Assembly (NCBI RefSeq): GCF_000725485.1
Contig: NZ_KL647032.1
Coordinates: 1-64,000 of the forward strand
DNA length: 64,000 nucleotides
Origin: Nonomuraea candida
GTDB lineage: Bacteria; Actinomycetota; Actinomycetes; Streptosporangiales; Streptosporangiaceae
Reading direction: 5' to 3'
Shown in pieces: positions 1 to 10,125 of the stretch (position 1 is its first letter; each line of letters opens with the position of its first letter). A program made the position numbers and the translations under genes. The notes under the pieces are model-generated. The model made no database searches, was not told where the DNA came from, and saw nothing but the letters and a program-made list of their open reading frames with translations.

Positions 1-157
1 TGAATGTCAACCAAAGGAATCCGTCAAATCAATGACGGGGTTGTGCATCATGCACTGGCTTTTAACACACTGTTGAGTTCTCAAGAAACGGACGCGTACA
101 CCCGCTCAGAGATCCTTGCCGGACCTCCGTGCGAGAGGCGCACATTTCATTTCCTTC
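1..157 (-). other. 5' leader of an rRNA operon (16S expected just past the left edge)
   Basis: Read on the minus strand this stretch contains GAGAACTCAACAGTGTG (about 83-67), then AGCCAGTGC, CAACCCCGTC and GGATTCCTTTGGTTGACA towards base 1. I recognise this order as the transcribed leader before 16S rRNA in actinobacteria; the Streptomyces rrn leader has the same GAGAACTCAACAG box, CCCCGTC and TTCCTTTG elements. These boxes take part in antitermination and RNase III processing in that family. No mature 16S sequence lies inside the window, so the rRNA gene itself is inferred to begin beyond base 1. Confidence 0.8.
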
Positions 158-188
158 AGCCTACCAGATCCGGACGATCCTTGTCAAA
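158..188 (-). promoter_or_regulatory. rRNA promoter, proximal
   Basis: On the minus strand TTGACA (188-183) is followed 19 bp later by TAGGCT (163-158). The hexamers match actinobacterial housekeeping sigma sites, and the position just before the rRNA leader fits. The spacer is slightly long; TGGTAG at 166-161 gives a 16-bp alternative. Confidence 0.55.
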
Positions 189-239
189 CCGCCCGATCCG
201 GGAGCTTCCGGACCTGCCTCTCGTCGAGGCAACCCTGCT

Positions 240-269
240 AACTTACTCCAACATTCGGCTCTTGTCCAA
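240..269 (-). promoter_or_regulatory. rRNA promoter, distal
   Basis: On the minus strand TTGGAC (269-264) and TAAGTT (245-240) are separated by 18 bp. Tandem promoters are usual before rRNA operons, and this pair lies about 80 bp upstream of the proximal one. A small hairpin at 286-303 (AACCC...GGGTT arms) lies just upstream. Confidence 0.45.
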
Positions 270-364
270 CCGCGCGGCGGACACAACCCGAAAGTCGGGG
301 TTCGTTCACTGGGATGTCAGGGCCGATTGGCCCCGCGTTGAAACTGTAGCAGCCCCGCAGACGT

Positions 365-398
365 GGAAGGTCCATCTTCGGTAACGAATGGACCTTCC
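365..398 (-). terminator. terminator hairpin after valS
   Basis: An 11-bp perfect stem, GGAAGGTCCAT at 365-375 with its complement at 388-398, closes a 12-nt loop directly downstream of the valS stop. There is no U-tract, as is common in high-GC actinobacteria. It separates valS from the rRNA promoters. Confidence 0.75.
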
Positions 399-413
399 CC
401 TCGTGCGTACGGT

Positions 414-2978
414 TCAAACACTCAGCGCGGCGAGCTGGGCTTCCAGCCGGGCGATGTCGGCGGACGCCTGCTCGGCGCGGCCCCTGACCTTGGCCACCAC
501 GTCCTGCGGCGCCTTGGCCATGAACTGCTCGTTGCCCAGCTTGGCGGCCACCTGGGCGGCCTCCTTACGCGCGGCGGCGAGATCCTTCTCCAGGCGCTTG
601 CGCTCGGCCACGACGTCGATGGCGCCGGCGGTGTCGATCTCCACGGTCACCCCGCCCACAGTGAAGCGCGCGGTGGCGTTGAACGACTCCGCCGGCTCCG
701 TGAGGCGCAGCAACGACCTGATCGCCGTCTCCTGTCCGGCCAGCGGCGTGCCGCCGAGCCCGAGACGCGCGGCGACCTTCTGGCCCGGCTTGAGCCCCTG
801 ATCGGAGCGGAACCTGCGGACCTCGGTCACCAACTCCTGCAGCGACTCGATCTCCGCCTCGGCCGCGGCGTCCGTGTAACGGGCCTCGGCCACCGGCCAC
901 GGAGCCACGACGATGGACTCGCCGCCGGTCACCGCCCGCCACAACTCCTCGGTCACGAACGGCACCAGCGGATGCATCAGCCGCAGCAGCGCGTCGAGCA
1001 CATGCCCGAGCACCAGCCGGGTGTGCTCCAGGCCCTCCCCGAGCTGGATCTTGGCCAGCTCCAGGTACCAGTCGCAGACCTCGTCCCACGCGAAGTGGTA
1101 GAGCAGGTCGGAGGCCTTGGCGAACTCGAACTCCTCGAAGGCCGCGTCGGCCGCCGTGATGACGGACTGCAGGCGCGAGAGGATCCACCGATCGGCCGCG
1201 GTCAGCTCGGCCCCGTCGAGGGAGCCCACGGCGGCGCCGTTCATCAGCGCGAACCGGGTGGCGTTCCAGATCTTGTTGCAGAAGTTGCGCGAGCCGGCCG
1301 CCCACTCCTCGCTCACCGCGACGTCGGCGCCGGGGTTGGCGCCGCGGAGCAGGGTGAAGCGGGTGGCGTCGGCGCCGAAGCGCTCGACCCAGTCGAGCGG
1401 GTCGACCACGTTGCCGAACGACTTGGACATCTTCTTGCCGTACTGGTCGCGGACCATGCCGTGCAGCGCGACGACGCGGAACGGCGGCTCGCCGTCCATC
1501 GCGTACAGGCCGAACATCATCATCCGCGCGACCCAGAAGAACAGGATGTCGTAGCCGGTGACCAGCACCGACGTCGGGTAGAAGCGCGCCAGCTCGGGCG
1601 TCTGCTCCGGCCAGCCGAGGGTCGAGAACGGCCACAGGCCCGAGGAGAACCAGGTGTCGAGGACGTCGGAGTCCTGGGTGTAGCCCGCCGGCGGCTCCTC
1701 GTCGGGGCCGACGCACACGACCTCGCCGCCCGGCCCGTACCAGACCGGGATGCGGTGGCCCCACCAGAGCTGGCGGGAGATGCACCAGTCGTGCATGTCG
1801 TCGACCCAGTCGAAGTAGCGCTTGGCCAGCTCGGGCGGGTGGATGCGGGTGCGCCCGTCACGCACCGCGTCGCCGGCGGCCTTGGCCAGCGGCGCCACGT
1901 TGACGAACCACTGCAGTGACAGCCGCGGCTCGACCACCGTCTTGCAGCGCGAGCAGTGGCCGACCGAGTGGAGGTAGGGGCGCTTCTCGGCGACGATCAG
2001 GCCCTCGGCGCGCAGCGCGGCGACCACGGCCGGCCGGGCCTCGAACCGGTCGAGCCCCTCGAACGGCCCGTGCGCGGTGATGACGCCGCGTTCGTCCATG
2101 ACCGTCAGGGACGGCAGCGAATGACGGCGCCCGATCTCGAAGTCGTTGGGGTCGTGGGCCGGGGTCACCTTGACCGCGCCGGTGCCGAACGCCGGATCGA
2201 CGTGCTCGTCGGCGACCACGGGGATCATCCGCCCGGTGAGCGGCACCTCCACCATCGTCCCGATCAGGTGGGCGTAGCGCTCGTCGGACGGGTGCACGGC
2301 CACCGCGGTGTCGCCGAGCATGGTCTCGGCGCGCGTGGTGGCCACCACGATCTCGTCGGAGTAGCGGATCGAGACGAGCTCGCCCTCGTCCTCGCTGTGC
2401 TCGACCTCGATGTCGGACAGCGCGGTCAGGCAGCGCGGGCACCAGTTGATGATGCGCTCGGCGCGGTAGATCAGCCCGTCGTCGAAGAGCTTCTTGAAGA
2501 TGGTCTGCACGGCCCGCGAGAGCCCCGGGTCCATGGTGAAGCGCTCGCGCGACCAGTCGACGCCGTCGCCGAGCTTGCGCATCTGGCCGAGGATCCGCCC
2601 GCCGGATTCCTCCTTCCACTCCCAGACCCGCTCGACGAACGCCTCGCGGCCCAGGTCATGGCGGGACTTGCCCTGCTTGGCGAGCTCGCGTTCGACGACG
2701 TTCTGGGTGGCGATGCCGGCGTGGTCCATGCCGGGCAGCCAGAGCGTCTCGCGCCCCTGCATGCGGGCGCGGCGCGTCAGCGCGTCCTGGATGGAGTGGT
2801 CGAGGGCGTGCCCGATGTGCAGGACGCCGGTCACGTTGGGCGGCGGGAGGACGATGCTGTACGGCTCGCGCGAGCTGCCCGGGTCGGCGCGGAAGTAGCC
2901 TTCGGACACCCAGCGCTCGTAGCTGCGGGTCTCGACGTCGGCCGGGGTGTACTGGGTAGGCAGCTCTGGCGTTGTCAC
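414..2978 (-). CDS. valS: valyl-tRNA synthetase
   Basis: This enzyme charges tRNA-Val with valine and edits misacylated threonine in the cytoplasm. The class I signatures are present: the HIGH-type motif in [14 protein letters not shown] (about residue 53) and KMSKS in [10 protein letters not shown] (about residue 514). A coiled-coil C-terminal arm rich in Glu/Lys/Ala (about the last 70 residues) is typical of ValRS. The reading frame stays open to a TTG at 3005, but GTG at 2978 gives the usual actinobacterial start ([10 protein letters not shown]) and about 854 residues; neither start has a strong ribosome site. It follows clpX on the same strand but a hairpin at 3011-3038 separates them. 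I saw no T-box leader in the short gap. Confidence 0.97.
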   Translation of the reverse strand: MTTPELPTQYTPADVETRSYERWVSEGYFRADPGSSREPYSIVLPPPNVTGVLHIGHALDHSIQDALTRRARMQGRETLWLPGMDHAGIATQNVVERELAKQGKSRHDLGREAFVERVWEWKEESGGRILGQMRKLGDGVDWSRERFTMDPGLSRAVQTIFKKLFDDGLIYRAERIINWCPRCLTALSDIEVEHSEDEGELVSIRYSDEIVVATTRAETMLGDTAVAVHPSDERYAHLIGTMVEVPLTGRMIPVVADEHVDPAFGTGAVKVTPAHDPNDFEIGRRHSLPSLTVMDERGVITAHGPFEGLDRFEARPAVVAALRAEGLIVAEKRPYLHSVGHCSRCKTVVEPRLSLQWFVNVAPLAKAAGDAVRDGRTRIHPPELAKRYFDWVDDMHDWCISRQLWWGHRIPVWYGPGGEVVCVGPDEEPPAGYTQDSDVLDTWFSSGLWPFSTLGWPEQTPELARFYPTSVLVTGYDILFFWVARMMMFGLYAMDGEPPFRVVALHGMVRDQYGKKMSKSFGNVVDPLDWVERFGADATRFTLLRGANPGADVAVSEEWAAGSRNFCNKIWNATRFALMNGAAVGSLDGAELTAADRWILSRLQSVITAADAAFEEFEFAKASDLLYHFAWDEVCDWYLELAKIQLGEGLEHTRLVLGHVLDALLRLMHPLVPFVTEELWRAVTGGESIVVAPWPVAEARYTDAAAEAEIESLQELVTEVRRFRSDQGLKPGQKVAARLGLGGTPLAGQETAIRSLLRLTEPAESFNATARFTVGGVTVEIDTAGAIDVVAERKRLEKDLAAARKEAAQVAAKLGNEQFMAKAPQDVVAKVRGRAEQASADIARLEAQLAALSV

Positions 2979-3010
2979 AACACCCAATTCTAGGGAGGCG
3001 GGCAAGCAGA

Positions 3011-3038
3011 ACGCCCCATGGTCGTGACCACGGGGCGT
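3011..3038 (-). terminator. terminator hairpin between clpX and valS
   Basis: ACGCCCC at 3011-3017 pairs with GGGGCGT at 3032-3038, with an inner TGGT/ACCA stem after one mismatch. It lies just past the clpX stop codon, so clpX transcription probably ends largely here. Confidence 0.7.
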
Positions 3039-3060
3039 CAGCGAGTTGTGCGCGGCCGGC

Positions 3061-4344
<1,284 letters not shown>

Positions 4345-4478
4345 CCCAGATACTCCTTTGCGTGGGACCGCCCTGCTCCCGAGAGCAGTGTTCCGGACAT
4401 CCTCCGGACTAGGCCGAACCGCTCAGGTTTCGACGTTACCGTCTTCTGGGCCCTCAGTGAGCCCCCTAGCGGCGAGTC

Positions 4479-4515
4479 GCACCGGAACGTGCCCTATTGG
4501 GCAGCGCTCCGGTGC
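4479..4515 (-). terminator. terminator hairpin after clpP2
   Basis: An outer stem GCACCGGA (4479-4486) pairs with TCCGGTGC (4508-4515), and an inner stem TGCCC/GGGCA closes on a TATT loop. It lies 13 bp past the clpP2 stop codon. Confidence 0.75.
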
Positions 4516-4527
4516 GTCACGTCTCGT

Positions 4528-5151
4528 CTAGGAAGCTACGGCCTGAGCTCGCTTCTTCCTGGACGGGATGATGTCGTCGATCAGACCATACGCCTTCGCC
4601 TCGTCCGCGTTGAGAATTTTGTCGCGTTCGATGTCTTTACGGACTTCAGCGGCGGACTTGCCCGTGTGGCGGGCCACGATGTCCTCCAGCAGCGTGCGCA
4701 TGCGCAGGATCTCGCGGGCCTGGATCTCGATGTCGCTGCCCTGGCCGCCGCCCTCGGTGGACGGCTGGTGGATCAGCACCCGGGCGTTGGGCAGCGCGAA
4801 GCGCTTGCCCGGGGTGCCGCCGGCCAGCAGCACGGCCGCCGCGGAGGCGGCCTGGCCGAGGCAGACGGTCTGGATCTCCGGCCGGACGAACTGCATCGTG
4901 TCGTAGATCGCCGTCATGGCCGTGAAGGAGCCACCGGGCGAGTTGATGTAGATGCTGATGTCACGGTCGGGATCGAGCGACTCCAGCGTCAGCAACTGGG
5001 CCATGACGTCGTTGGCCGACGCGTCGTCGATCTGCACTCCGAGGAAGATGATGCGGTCCTCGAAGAGCTTGTTGTACGGGTTCATCTCCTTCACGCCGTA
5101 GGACGTGCGCTCGACGAAGGAGGGGAGAACGTAACGGCTCTGGATGTTCAT
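4528..5151 (-). CDS. clpP2: ATP-dependent Clp protease proteolytic subunit ClpP2
   Basis: This is one of two ClpP subunits that together build the mixed ClpP1P2 tetradecamer in actinobacteria. The catalytic serine lies in [14 protein letters not shown] and the catalytic histidine in LIHQPS; the aspartate is in the downstream region. The length is 207 residues. Its ATG has a strong ribosome site (GGGGGAGC, 6 nt away) and lies 11 bp after the clpP1 stop, so the two genes are one operon. The C-terminus ends in a basic RKKRAQ stretch. Assignment as ClpP2 rather than ClpP1 rests on gene order. Confidence 0.96.
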   Translation of the reverse strand: MNIQSRYVLPSFVERTSYGVKEMNPYNKLFEDRIIFLGVQIDDASANDVMAQLLTLESLDPDRDISIYINSPGGSFTAMTAIYDTMQFVRPEIQTVCLGQAASAAAVLLAGGTPGKRFALPNARVLIHQPSTEGGGQGSDIEIQAREILRMRTLLEDIVARHTGKSAAEVRKDIERDKILNADEAKAYGLIDDIIPSRKKRAQAVAS

Positions 5152-5162
5152 GTCAGCTCCCC

Positions 5163-5795
5163 CTAGGAGACCGGGCCCGCGGAGGGCACCTGACGCGCGC
5201 TGCGCACCACGTGGTCGATGAAGCCGTAGTCCTTGGCCTCCTCGGCCGTGAACCAGCGGTCACGGTCGGAGTCGGACTCGATCTGCTCCAGCGGCTGCCC
5301 CGTGTGGAACGCGATCCGCTCGGCCAGCGTCTTCTTCACGTAGAGCATCTGCTCCGCCTGAATGGCGATGTCGGCGGCGGTGCCGCCGATGCCGCCCGAC
5401 GGCTGGTGCATCATCACCCGGGCGTGCGGCAGAGCGTAGCGCTTGCCGCGCGCCCCCGCGGTGAGCAGGAACTGCCCCATCGAGGCGGCCATGCCCATCA
5501 CGACCGTGGAGACGTCGTTGGGCACATATTCCATCATGTCGTAAATCGCCATGCCCGCACTCACCGAGCCGCCCGGCGAGTTGATGTAGAGCGTGATGTC
5601 ACGCTCGGGGTCATCGGCGGCGAGCAGGAGCAGCTCGGCGCAGATGCGGTTGGCGATCTCGTCGTTGACCTCCTGCCCGAGCACGATGATGCGCTCGCGG
5701 AGCAGGCGCTGGTAAAGCTGGTCCTCAAGCCGGAAGGCGGAGCCGTTCTCACGGCCTCGAGACTCAGGCTGATAGAAGGTCGGCGGGCTGGTCAC
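5163..5795 (-). CDS. clpP1: ATP-dependent Clp protease proteolytic subunit ClpP1
   Basis: This is the first gene of the clpP1-clpP2 operon. The catalytic serine lies in [15 protein letters not shown] and the histidine in VMMHQPSGG. The frame is open to 5867, but GTG at 5795 is preceded by GGAAGG at an 8-nt spacing and gives [10 protein letters not shown] and 210 residues, the normal size, so I chose it. A ClgR-type operator lies 93-103 bp upstream of this start. Loss of ClpP function is lethal or strongly pleiotropic in related bacteria; here both subunits look intact. Confidence 0.96.
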   Translation of the reverse strand: MTSPPTFYQPESRGRENGSAFRLEDQLYQRLLRERIIVLGQEVNDEIANRICAELLLLAADDPERDITLYINSPGGSVSAGMAIYDMMEYVPNDVSTVVMGMAASMGQFLLTAGARGKRYALPHARVMMHQPSGGIGGTAADIAIQAEQMLYVKKTLAERIAFHTGQPLEQIESDSDRDRWFTAEEAKDYGFIDHVVRSARQVPSAGPVS

Positions 5796-5887
5796 AGCGT
5801 CACCTTCCGATGCGTCGTAATCGATTGGCTTTGCTTGTGACCTTAACGCGCGCCGCCCACAGGTCATGCCCGGTCCCCCGGACTGTT

Positions 5888-5898
5888 CGCTGACGGCG
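5888..5898 (-). promoter_or_regulatory. ClgR-type operator upstream of clpP1
   Basis: The sequence CGCTGACGGCG matches the core CGCYNANRGCG reported for the actinobacterial Clp regulator ClgR, and the flanking bases (TGTT on the left) also fit. A possible -10 (TTAAGGT on the minus strand, about 5847-5841) lies about 50 bp downstream, which places the site where an activator would bind. No clgR gene is in the window. Confidence 0.6.
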
Positions 5899-6121
5899 CA
5901 GGTTCGGACGGACGTTGCCCTGTTGCCCTTCGCGGCTTATGTACCTTCTGCCGGTCCCCTTCCCGAGGACGGGGCGCGGGCACTCCTCGGGCGGCGCCCC
6001 TTCTCCGAGGCCCTGAGGCGGCGGTCGGGCGGGCGCGGGGGTGTGGGGCCCGTGGAGGAGTCGGCCCCCGTTCCGGCCCCGCAGAGGCCGCCTGAGGCCC
6101 TTGGGCGCCACAAACCCGTGC

Positions 6122-6246
6122 GCGGGCAGGTGTGGGCGGGTGCGCGGGGCGGGCGGATGCCTGCCTGCGGGCAGGTGTGCGCGCGCCCGGCATGGGCGGG
6201 GTGCGTGGGGGGGTGCGTGGGGGGCGGATGTGTGCGGGCAGGTGTG
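6122..6246. repeat. G-rich direct repeats between clpP1 and tig
   Basis: GCGGGCAGGTGTG occurs three times (6122-6134, 6167-6179, 6234-6246), separated by other G-runs such as GCGTGGGGGG. The plus strand is extremely G-rich here. The whole 5899-6267 stretch holds no gene that I can support; it is the far upstream region of clpP1 and the region downstream of the tig terminator. Confidence 0.7.
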
Positions 6247-6267
6247 CGCGGCGGCGTATGGAACGCG

Positions 6268-6299
6268 GCAGCCCTCGGACCGCGCGGTCCGAGGGCTGC
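6268..6299 (-). terminator. terminator hairpin after tig
   Basis: The 14-bp arm GCAGCCCTCGGACC (6268-6281) is followed by a GCGC loop and its perfect complement (6286-6299), 25 bp past the tig stop codon. This is the strongest terminator-like structure in the window. Confidence 0.85.
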
Positions 6300-6324
6300 T
6301 GTTCGCTCTGCGCCTAAGCGTCGA

Positions 6325-7719
6325 TCAGGCCTCGGCCTTGTCGTCGGCCTTCTCGCCGGCCTCGTCCTCGGCGTCGGCCTCTTCGACCGGCTCGCCGTTG
6401 ATCTCGCTGTAGATGGCCTTGAGGTCGACCTCGTTGCCGTCGGTGTCGACGACCTTGGCGGCGTCGCCCAGCACGGACTTGGCCTTGTCGCGGACGATCT
6501 CGACCATGGCCAGCGTGAGCTGGTCGTTGTCGGCGAGGTGCTTGGCCAGCTCGTTGGGCTGGACGCCCATCTCCATAGCGCGGCGGACCACGAAGTTGGT
6601 CAGCTCCTGCTCGGAGACGCCCAGCTCCTCGGCCTTGACGATCTTGTCGAGCACGAAGCCGACCTTGATGGCGCGCGCGGAGTTCTTCTCGAACTCCTCG
6701 AAGCGCTCCTCCTCCGTCGTCTGGTAGAGGCGGAAGAAGGCGTCACGGCTCAGGCCGCTCTCGGCCACCTGGTGGTCGAGGTTGTGCTTGCGGGCGTCGA
6801 CCTCGGCCTTGAGCGCGCTGTCGGGCAGCGGGATCTCGATCTTCTCGAGGAGCGCGTCGAGCGCCTTCTCGCGGGCCTGGACGACCTGGTCGATGAGCTT
6901 GTTGCGGCGGGCCTGCTCGCGGATGCTGTTCTTCAGCTCGTCGAGCGTGTCGAACTCGCTGGCGAGCTGGGCGAACTCGTCGTCCAGCTCCGGCAGGACC
7001 TTCTCCTTGACCGCCTTGACGTTGATGATCACGTCGGCTTCCTCGCCGGCGTTCTCGCCGCCGACCAGCTCGGTCTTGAAGCTCTTCTCCTCGCCCGCGG
7101 ACATGCCCTCGAGCGCGTCGTCGAGGCCCTGCAGCACGGAGCCGGCGCCGACCTCGTAGGAGACCTCGCTGGCCTGCTGCTCCTCGATGTTCTGGCCGTC
7201 GATCTCGGCGCGCAGGTCCATCACGACGAAGTCGCCCTTGGCCGCGGCGCGCTCCACGCCGGTCAGCGTGGCGAAGCGCTGGCGCAGGGCGTCGAGCTGG
7301 GCGTCGACGTCCTCGTCGGAGACCTCGGCGGAGTCGACCGTGACCTCGGTGCCCTTGTAGTCGGGGACCTCGAAGTTGGGCCGGATGTCGACCTCGGCGG
7401 TGAACTCGATCTGCTCACCGTCGTCGATCTTCGTGACCTCGATGTCAGGCTGGCTGACGGGGAACACGTCGGCCTCGTCGACGGCCTGCCCGTACAGCTT
7501 GGGCACCGCGTCGTTGAGGGTCTCCTCCAGCACTACCGCCCGGCCGAAGCGCTGCTCGATGATGCGGGCCGGAACCTTGCCAGGCCGGAACCCGGGGACG
7601 CGCACCTGCTGCGCGACCTTCTTGTACGCCGCATCCATGCTCGGGCGCAGCTCGTCGAACGGCACCTCGACAGTGAGCTTGACCCGGGTCGGGCTGAGCT
7701 CCTCGACAGCGGTCTTCAC
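6325..7719 (-). CDS. tig: trigger factor, ribosome-associated chaperone and prolyl isomerase
   Basis: Trigger factor binds near the ribosomal exit tunnel and shields nascent chains. The ribosome-binding signature GFRPGKVP lies at about residues 44-51. An FKBP-type isomerase domain follows (about 160-245), then the long helical arm domain, and an acidic tail (EEADAEDEAGEKADDK) typical of actinobacterial versions. The length, 464 residues, is normal. The start is GTG with GGAGACC 6 nt before it. Its place upstream of clpP1P2 on the same strand is conserved in actinobacteria, but the perfect hairpin behind it argues that it is transcribed separately. Confidence 0.97.
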   Translation of the reverse strand: MKTAVEELSPTRVKLTVEVPFDELRPSMDAAYKKVAQQVRVPGFRPGKVPARIIEQRFGRAVVLEETLNDAVPKLYGQAVDEADVFPVSQPDIEVTKIDDGEQIEFTAEVDIRPNFEVPDYKGTEVTVDSAEVSDEDVDAQLDALRQRFATLTGVERAAAKGDFVVMDLRAEIDGQNIEEQQASEVSYEVGAGSVLQGLDDALEGMSAGEEKSFKTELVGGENAGEEADVIINVKAVKEKVLPELDDEFAQLASEFDTLDELKNSIREQARRNKLIDQVVQAREKALDALLEKIEIPLPDSALKAEVDARKHNLDHQVAESGLSRDAFFRLYQTTEEERFEEFEKNSARAIKVGFVLDKIVKAEELGVSEQELTNFVVRRAMEMGVQPNELAKHLADNDQLTLAMVEIVRDKAKSVLGDAAKVVDTDGNEVDLKAIYSEINGEPVEEADAEDEAGEKADDKAEA

Positions 7720-7885
7720 GGAATGGTCTCCTTGATCAAGCTACGAGTGATCGCGGGCGCGTCCATCGGTTCGGCTCACGCGCCGCGCCCACATGAGCGG
7801 TGTTGGGCATGCTCCGCCACGGCGGCGTCCAACGCCGATGGCCAGTCTAGGGCAGACGCACACCCAACCACGACGCCCGCCGCGG

Positions 7886-8752
7886 TCAGAACTCGTCGGC
7901 GATCGTCCTGAGGAGTTCGATCGTCTCGTCCGGAGTGGTGCTCACGGCGCACAGCCGCTCCATCACCTCGGTGTATCGGTCCACGTCCTCGCGCTTGTCC
8001 AGGTAGAGCGCGCTGGCGAGCTGCTCCACGTACACCACGTCGGGCAGGTCGCTGTCGGGGAAGCGCAGGATGCTGAACGCGCCGCCCTCCGCGCTGTGCC
8101 CGCCGAAGCTGAACGGCATGACCTGGATCGTGATGTTCGGCTGGCGCATCAGGTCGATGAGGTGCTCGATCTGCGCCCTCATGACCTCGGCCCCGCCGAT
8201 CGGCCGCCGCAGCGCGGCCTCGTCGATCACGGCCCAGAAGACCGGCCCGTCGGGCCTGTCGAACATCCGCTGGCGCTCCAGCCGGAGATCCACCCTCCTG
8301 GCGATCTCCTCCGCCCCGATGCCCGCCGAACCGGCGGTCACCACGGCCCTTGCGTACTCCTTGGTCTGCAACAGTCCCGGTACGAACTGGACCTCGTAGG
8401 TCCTGATCCGGGCGGCCGCCTCCTCGAGGCCGACGTACGCCTGGAACCACGTGGGCAGGACGTCGTTGAACCGGTGCCACCAGCCCGGCTCGTTGGCGGT
8501 GGCGACCAGGTCGAGCACGGCGGCCCGAGCCTGCTGATCCACGACCCCGTACAGAGTCAGCAGGTCCGCCACGTCGCGTTCCTTGAACCCCACTCGGCCG
8601 AGTTCCATCCGGCTGATCTTGGATTCGGACCCGCGGATGAGGTGCCCGGCCTCCTCACGAGTGACGTTCTTCGCTTCCCTGAGCTTGCGCAGCTGGGAGC
8701 CCAGGAGGATGCGCAGCGCCGTCGGCCCGGAACCCGGCTGGTTCTGCGTCAC
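7886..8752 (-). CDS. XRE-family regulator with DUF5753 domain
   Basis: This is a DNA-binding regulator of the large actinobacterial family that includes WhiJ-like proteins. The N-terminal helix-turn-helix covers about residues 14-65 (LRKLREAKNVTREEAGHLIR, then SESKISRMELGR). The remaining 200 residues form the DUF5753 domain, with the typical VQFVPGLLQTKEYARA stretch. The frame extends to 8791, but GTG at 8752 has GGAGGC 5 nt upstream, giving 288 residues. It is divergent from an RsbW-like ATPase gene, and in streptomycetes such pairs act in development or as toxin-antitoxin-like modules. The small DUF397 partner often found with them is absent here. Confidence 0.88.
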   Translation of the reverse strand: MTQNQPGSGPTALRILLGSQLRKLREAKNVTREEAGHLIRGSESKISRMELGRVGFKERDVADLLTLYGVVDQQARAAVLDLVATANEPGWWHRFNDVLPTWFQAYVGLEEAAARIRTYEVQFVPGLLQTKEYARAVVTAGSAGIGAEEIARRVDLRLERQRMFDRPDGPVFWAVIDEAALRRPIGGAEVMRAQIEHLIDLMRQPNITIQVMPFSFGGHSAEGGAFSILRFPDSDLPDVVYVEQLASALYLDKREDVDRYTEVMERLCAVSTTPDETIELLRTIADEF

Positions 8753-8863
8753 TTTGCCTCCTATCAAGGTCCGCACACACAGTGACACCACAATGCCGGG
8801 TATGACAAGGTCTCAACCTCGTGTCCGATTCGGTGATTTATGCCCCAAAACGTCGCTTGCTAC

Positions 8864-8955
8864 TGCACAATGCAGCTGCACGTGCATTTGGGTCTTGCAG
8901 GTGCCGCGTTCGTGACCCATGATGGCTTAGTGCATATTGGGCCAAACGTGCACTA
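8864..8955. promoter_or_regulatory. cluster of TGCA inverted repeats in the XRE/ATPase divergent region
   Basis: The 233-bp gap holds TGCAGCTGCA (8871-8880) overlapping TGCACGTGCA (8877-8886), another TGCAC at 8864, and the inverted repeat TAGTGCA-N14-TGCACTA (8928-8955) about 30 bp before the ATPase start. Shared TGCAC half-sites make these candidate operators for the adjacent XRE regulator. Binding by this regulator is inferred from position. Confidence 0.5.
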
Positions 8956-8985
8956 ACCAAGGCTTAACGGGGAGGTATCGGCAGC

Positions 8986-9462
8986 ATGGTGGAGGACCCT
9001 CTGGCCACTGCCGATTGCCTGCAGATCACCCGTGAAGTGGGTTTCGACCACCTGCTCATGGGCGGCAAGCCGTACACGACCTCGTGTCCGCTGCCCTTCC
9101 AGGCCGACTCGGTGAAGACCGCCAGGGACGTGACCCGCTCGACGCTGCGCGGCTGGGGCCTGCACGAGCTGAGCGACGACGCCGCGCTGGTGGTCTCGGA
9201 GCTGGTGACGAACGCGGTCAGGTACGCGATGTACGCCGCCGGCCGCCGCGAGATCGAGCTGCTGCTGATGCGGGTCGCACCCCACGTGCTGCTGGCCGTG
9301 GCCGACCCCAGCGACAAGGTGCCGACGCCCAAGGAGCCCGACTTCATCTCGGAGAACGGGCGCGGCCTGTACATCGTGGAGACCTACAGCCAGTGCTGGG
9401 GCTGGGACCCGCTGGCCCGCGGCGGCAAGGCCGTCTGGGCGCTGTTCCGCGCCGACGACTGA
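8986..9462 (+). CDS. ATP-binding protein, RsbW-like anti-sigma kinase fold
   Basis: The 158-residue protein has a single HATPase_c_2-type domain. The N box is in DAALVVSELVTNAVRYA (about residues 61-77), the G1 box is VADPSDKVP, and the G2-like segment is ENGRGLYIV. This family includes anti-sigma factors such as RsbW, but most streptomycete members have no known target. It starts at ATG with GGGGAGG 9 nt upstream, 233 bp from the divergent XRE regulator. The last codons form the first unit of a tandem array that continues past the stop. No sigma factor gene lies nearby. Confidence 0.88.
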   Translation: MVEDPLATADCLQITREVGFDHLLMGGKPYTTSCPLPFQADSVKTARDVTRSTLRGWGLHELSDDAALVVSELVTNAVRYAMYAAGRREIELLLMRVAPHVLLAVADPSDKVPTPKEPDFISENGRGLYIVETYSQCWGWDPLARGGKAVWALFRADD

Positions 9463-9545
9463 GACGCGCCCCGCCGCCGTTTCCCCGACGGCTGAGGCGC
9501 GCCCCGCGACTGTTCCGCCCCGCCGGCTGAAACGCGCCCCGCGGG
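9442..9545 (+). repeat. stop-codon-spanning tandem array after the ATPase gene
   Basis: About three units of 33-35 bp share the core CTGARRCGCGCCCCGC. The first unit is the coding end of the ATPase gene (stop TGA at 9460-9462); the next two carry TGA at 9493 and 9528. Parts of each unit also share CTGTTCC. There are no unique spacers, so this is not a CRISPR. Confidence 0.75.
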
Positions 9546-9573
9546 GCCGTTCGTGGTCCCCCGTCCCCCTCGG

Positions 9574-10074
9574 TCACTCCCCCGTCACGCCGTCAATGCG
9601 CTCGCGCAGCAGGTCGGCGTGGCCGTTGTGGCGGGCGTACTCCTCGATCACGTGGATGAGGATCCAGCGGTGCGAGCACTTCCGGCCGTCGCGGTCGCCG
9701 ACGGCGTCCAGCGAGTGGGCCGCCGAGATGGCGCGGGCGTGCGCGATCTCCTCCTGCCACGTGTCGAACGCCTCCTTGACCGAGGCGGTGTCCACCTCAC
9801 CGAAGTCGGCGTCGTTGTCGCGGTCCTTGCCCCAGAGCTTGGGCACGTCCTCGCCGTTGAGCACCCGGCGGAACCACACGCGTTCGACGTGCGCCAGATG
9901 CCTGACCAGGCCCAGCAGAGACAGGGACGAGGGCGGCACGGAGCGCGTGCGCAGCTGCTCGTCCGACAGGCCCGCGCACTTGACGGCCAGGGTCGCGCGG
10001 TGCCATTCGAGCCAGTTGTCGAGCTGGGTCCGCTCGTCGCCGAGGTAGGGCGGGGGAACTCGGGTGTCTGTCAT
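9574..10074 (-). CDS. DinB family protein (DUF664 type)
   Basis: The 166-residue protein has the four-helix DinB/YfiT-like fold pattern. Helix 2 ends in HLAHVERVWFRRVL, which supplies two of the metal-binding histidines, and the C-terminal HVIEEYARHNGHADLLRE supplies the third. The actinobacterial DUF664 group contains putative mycothiol- or bacillithiol-dependent transferases, so a thiol S-transferase is plausible but not shown. It is monocistronic or follows the upstream gene at 10126 with a 51-bp gap. The substrate is unknown. Confidence 0.82.
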   Translation of the reverse strand: MTDTRVPPPYLGDERTQLDNWLEWHRATLAVKCAGLSDEQLRTRSVPPSSLSLLGLVRHLAHVERVWFRRVLNGEDVPKLWGKDRDNDADFGEVDTASVKEAFDTWQEEIAHARAISAAHSLDAVGDRDGRKCSHRWILIHVIEEYARHNGHADLLRERIDGVTGE

Positions 10075-10125
10075 GAGATCCGACCTTATCCGGCCCGCGA
10101 CGGGCGGACGCCTTCGCAGGCGCGG

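Noticed and set aside
414..3005. TTG at 3005 as the valS start
   Set aside because: It adds nine residues not typical of the family; GTG at 2978 gives the usual N-terminus. The evidence is not strong for either.
2979..3060. T-box or other amino-acid-sensing leader before valS
   Set aside because: The gap is under 90 bp and holds only the clpX terminator hairpin; no T-box sequence is seen.
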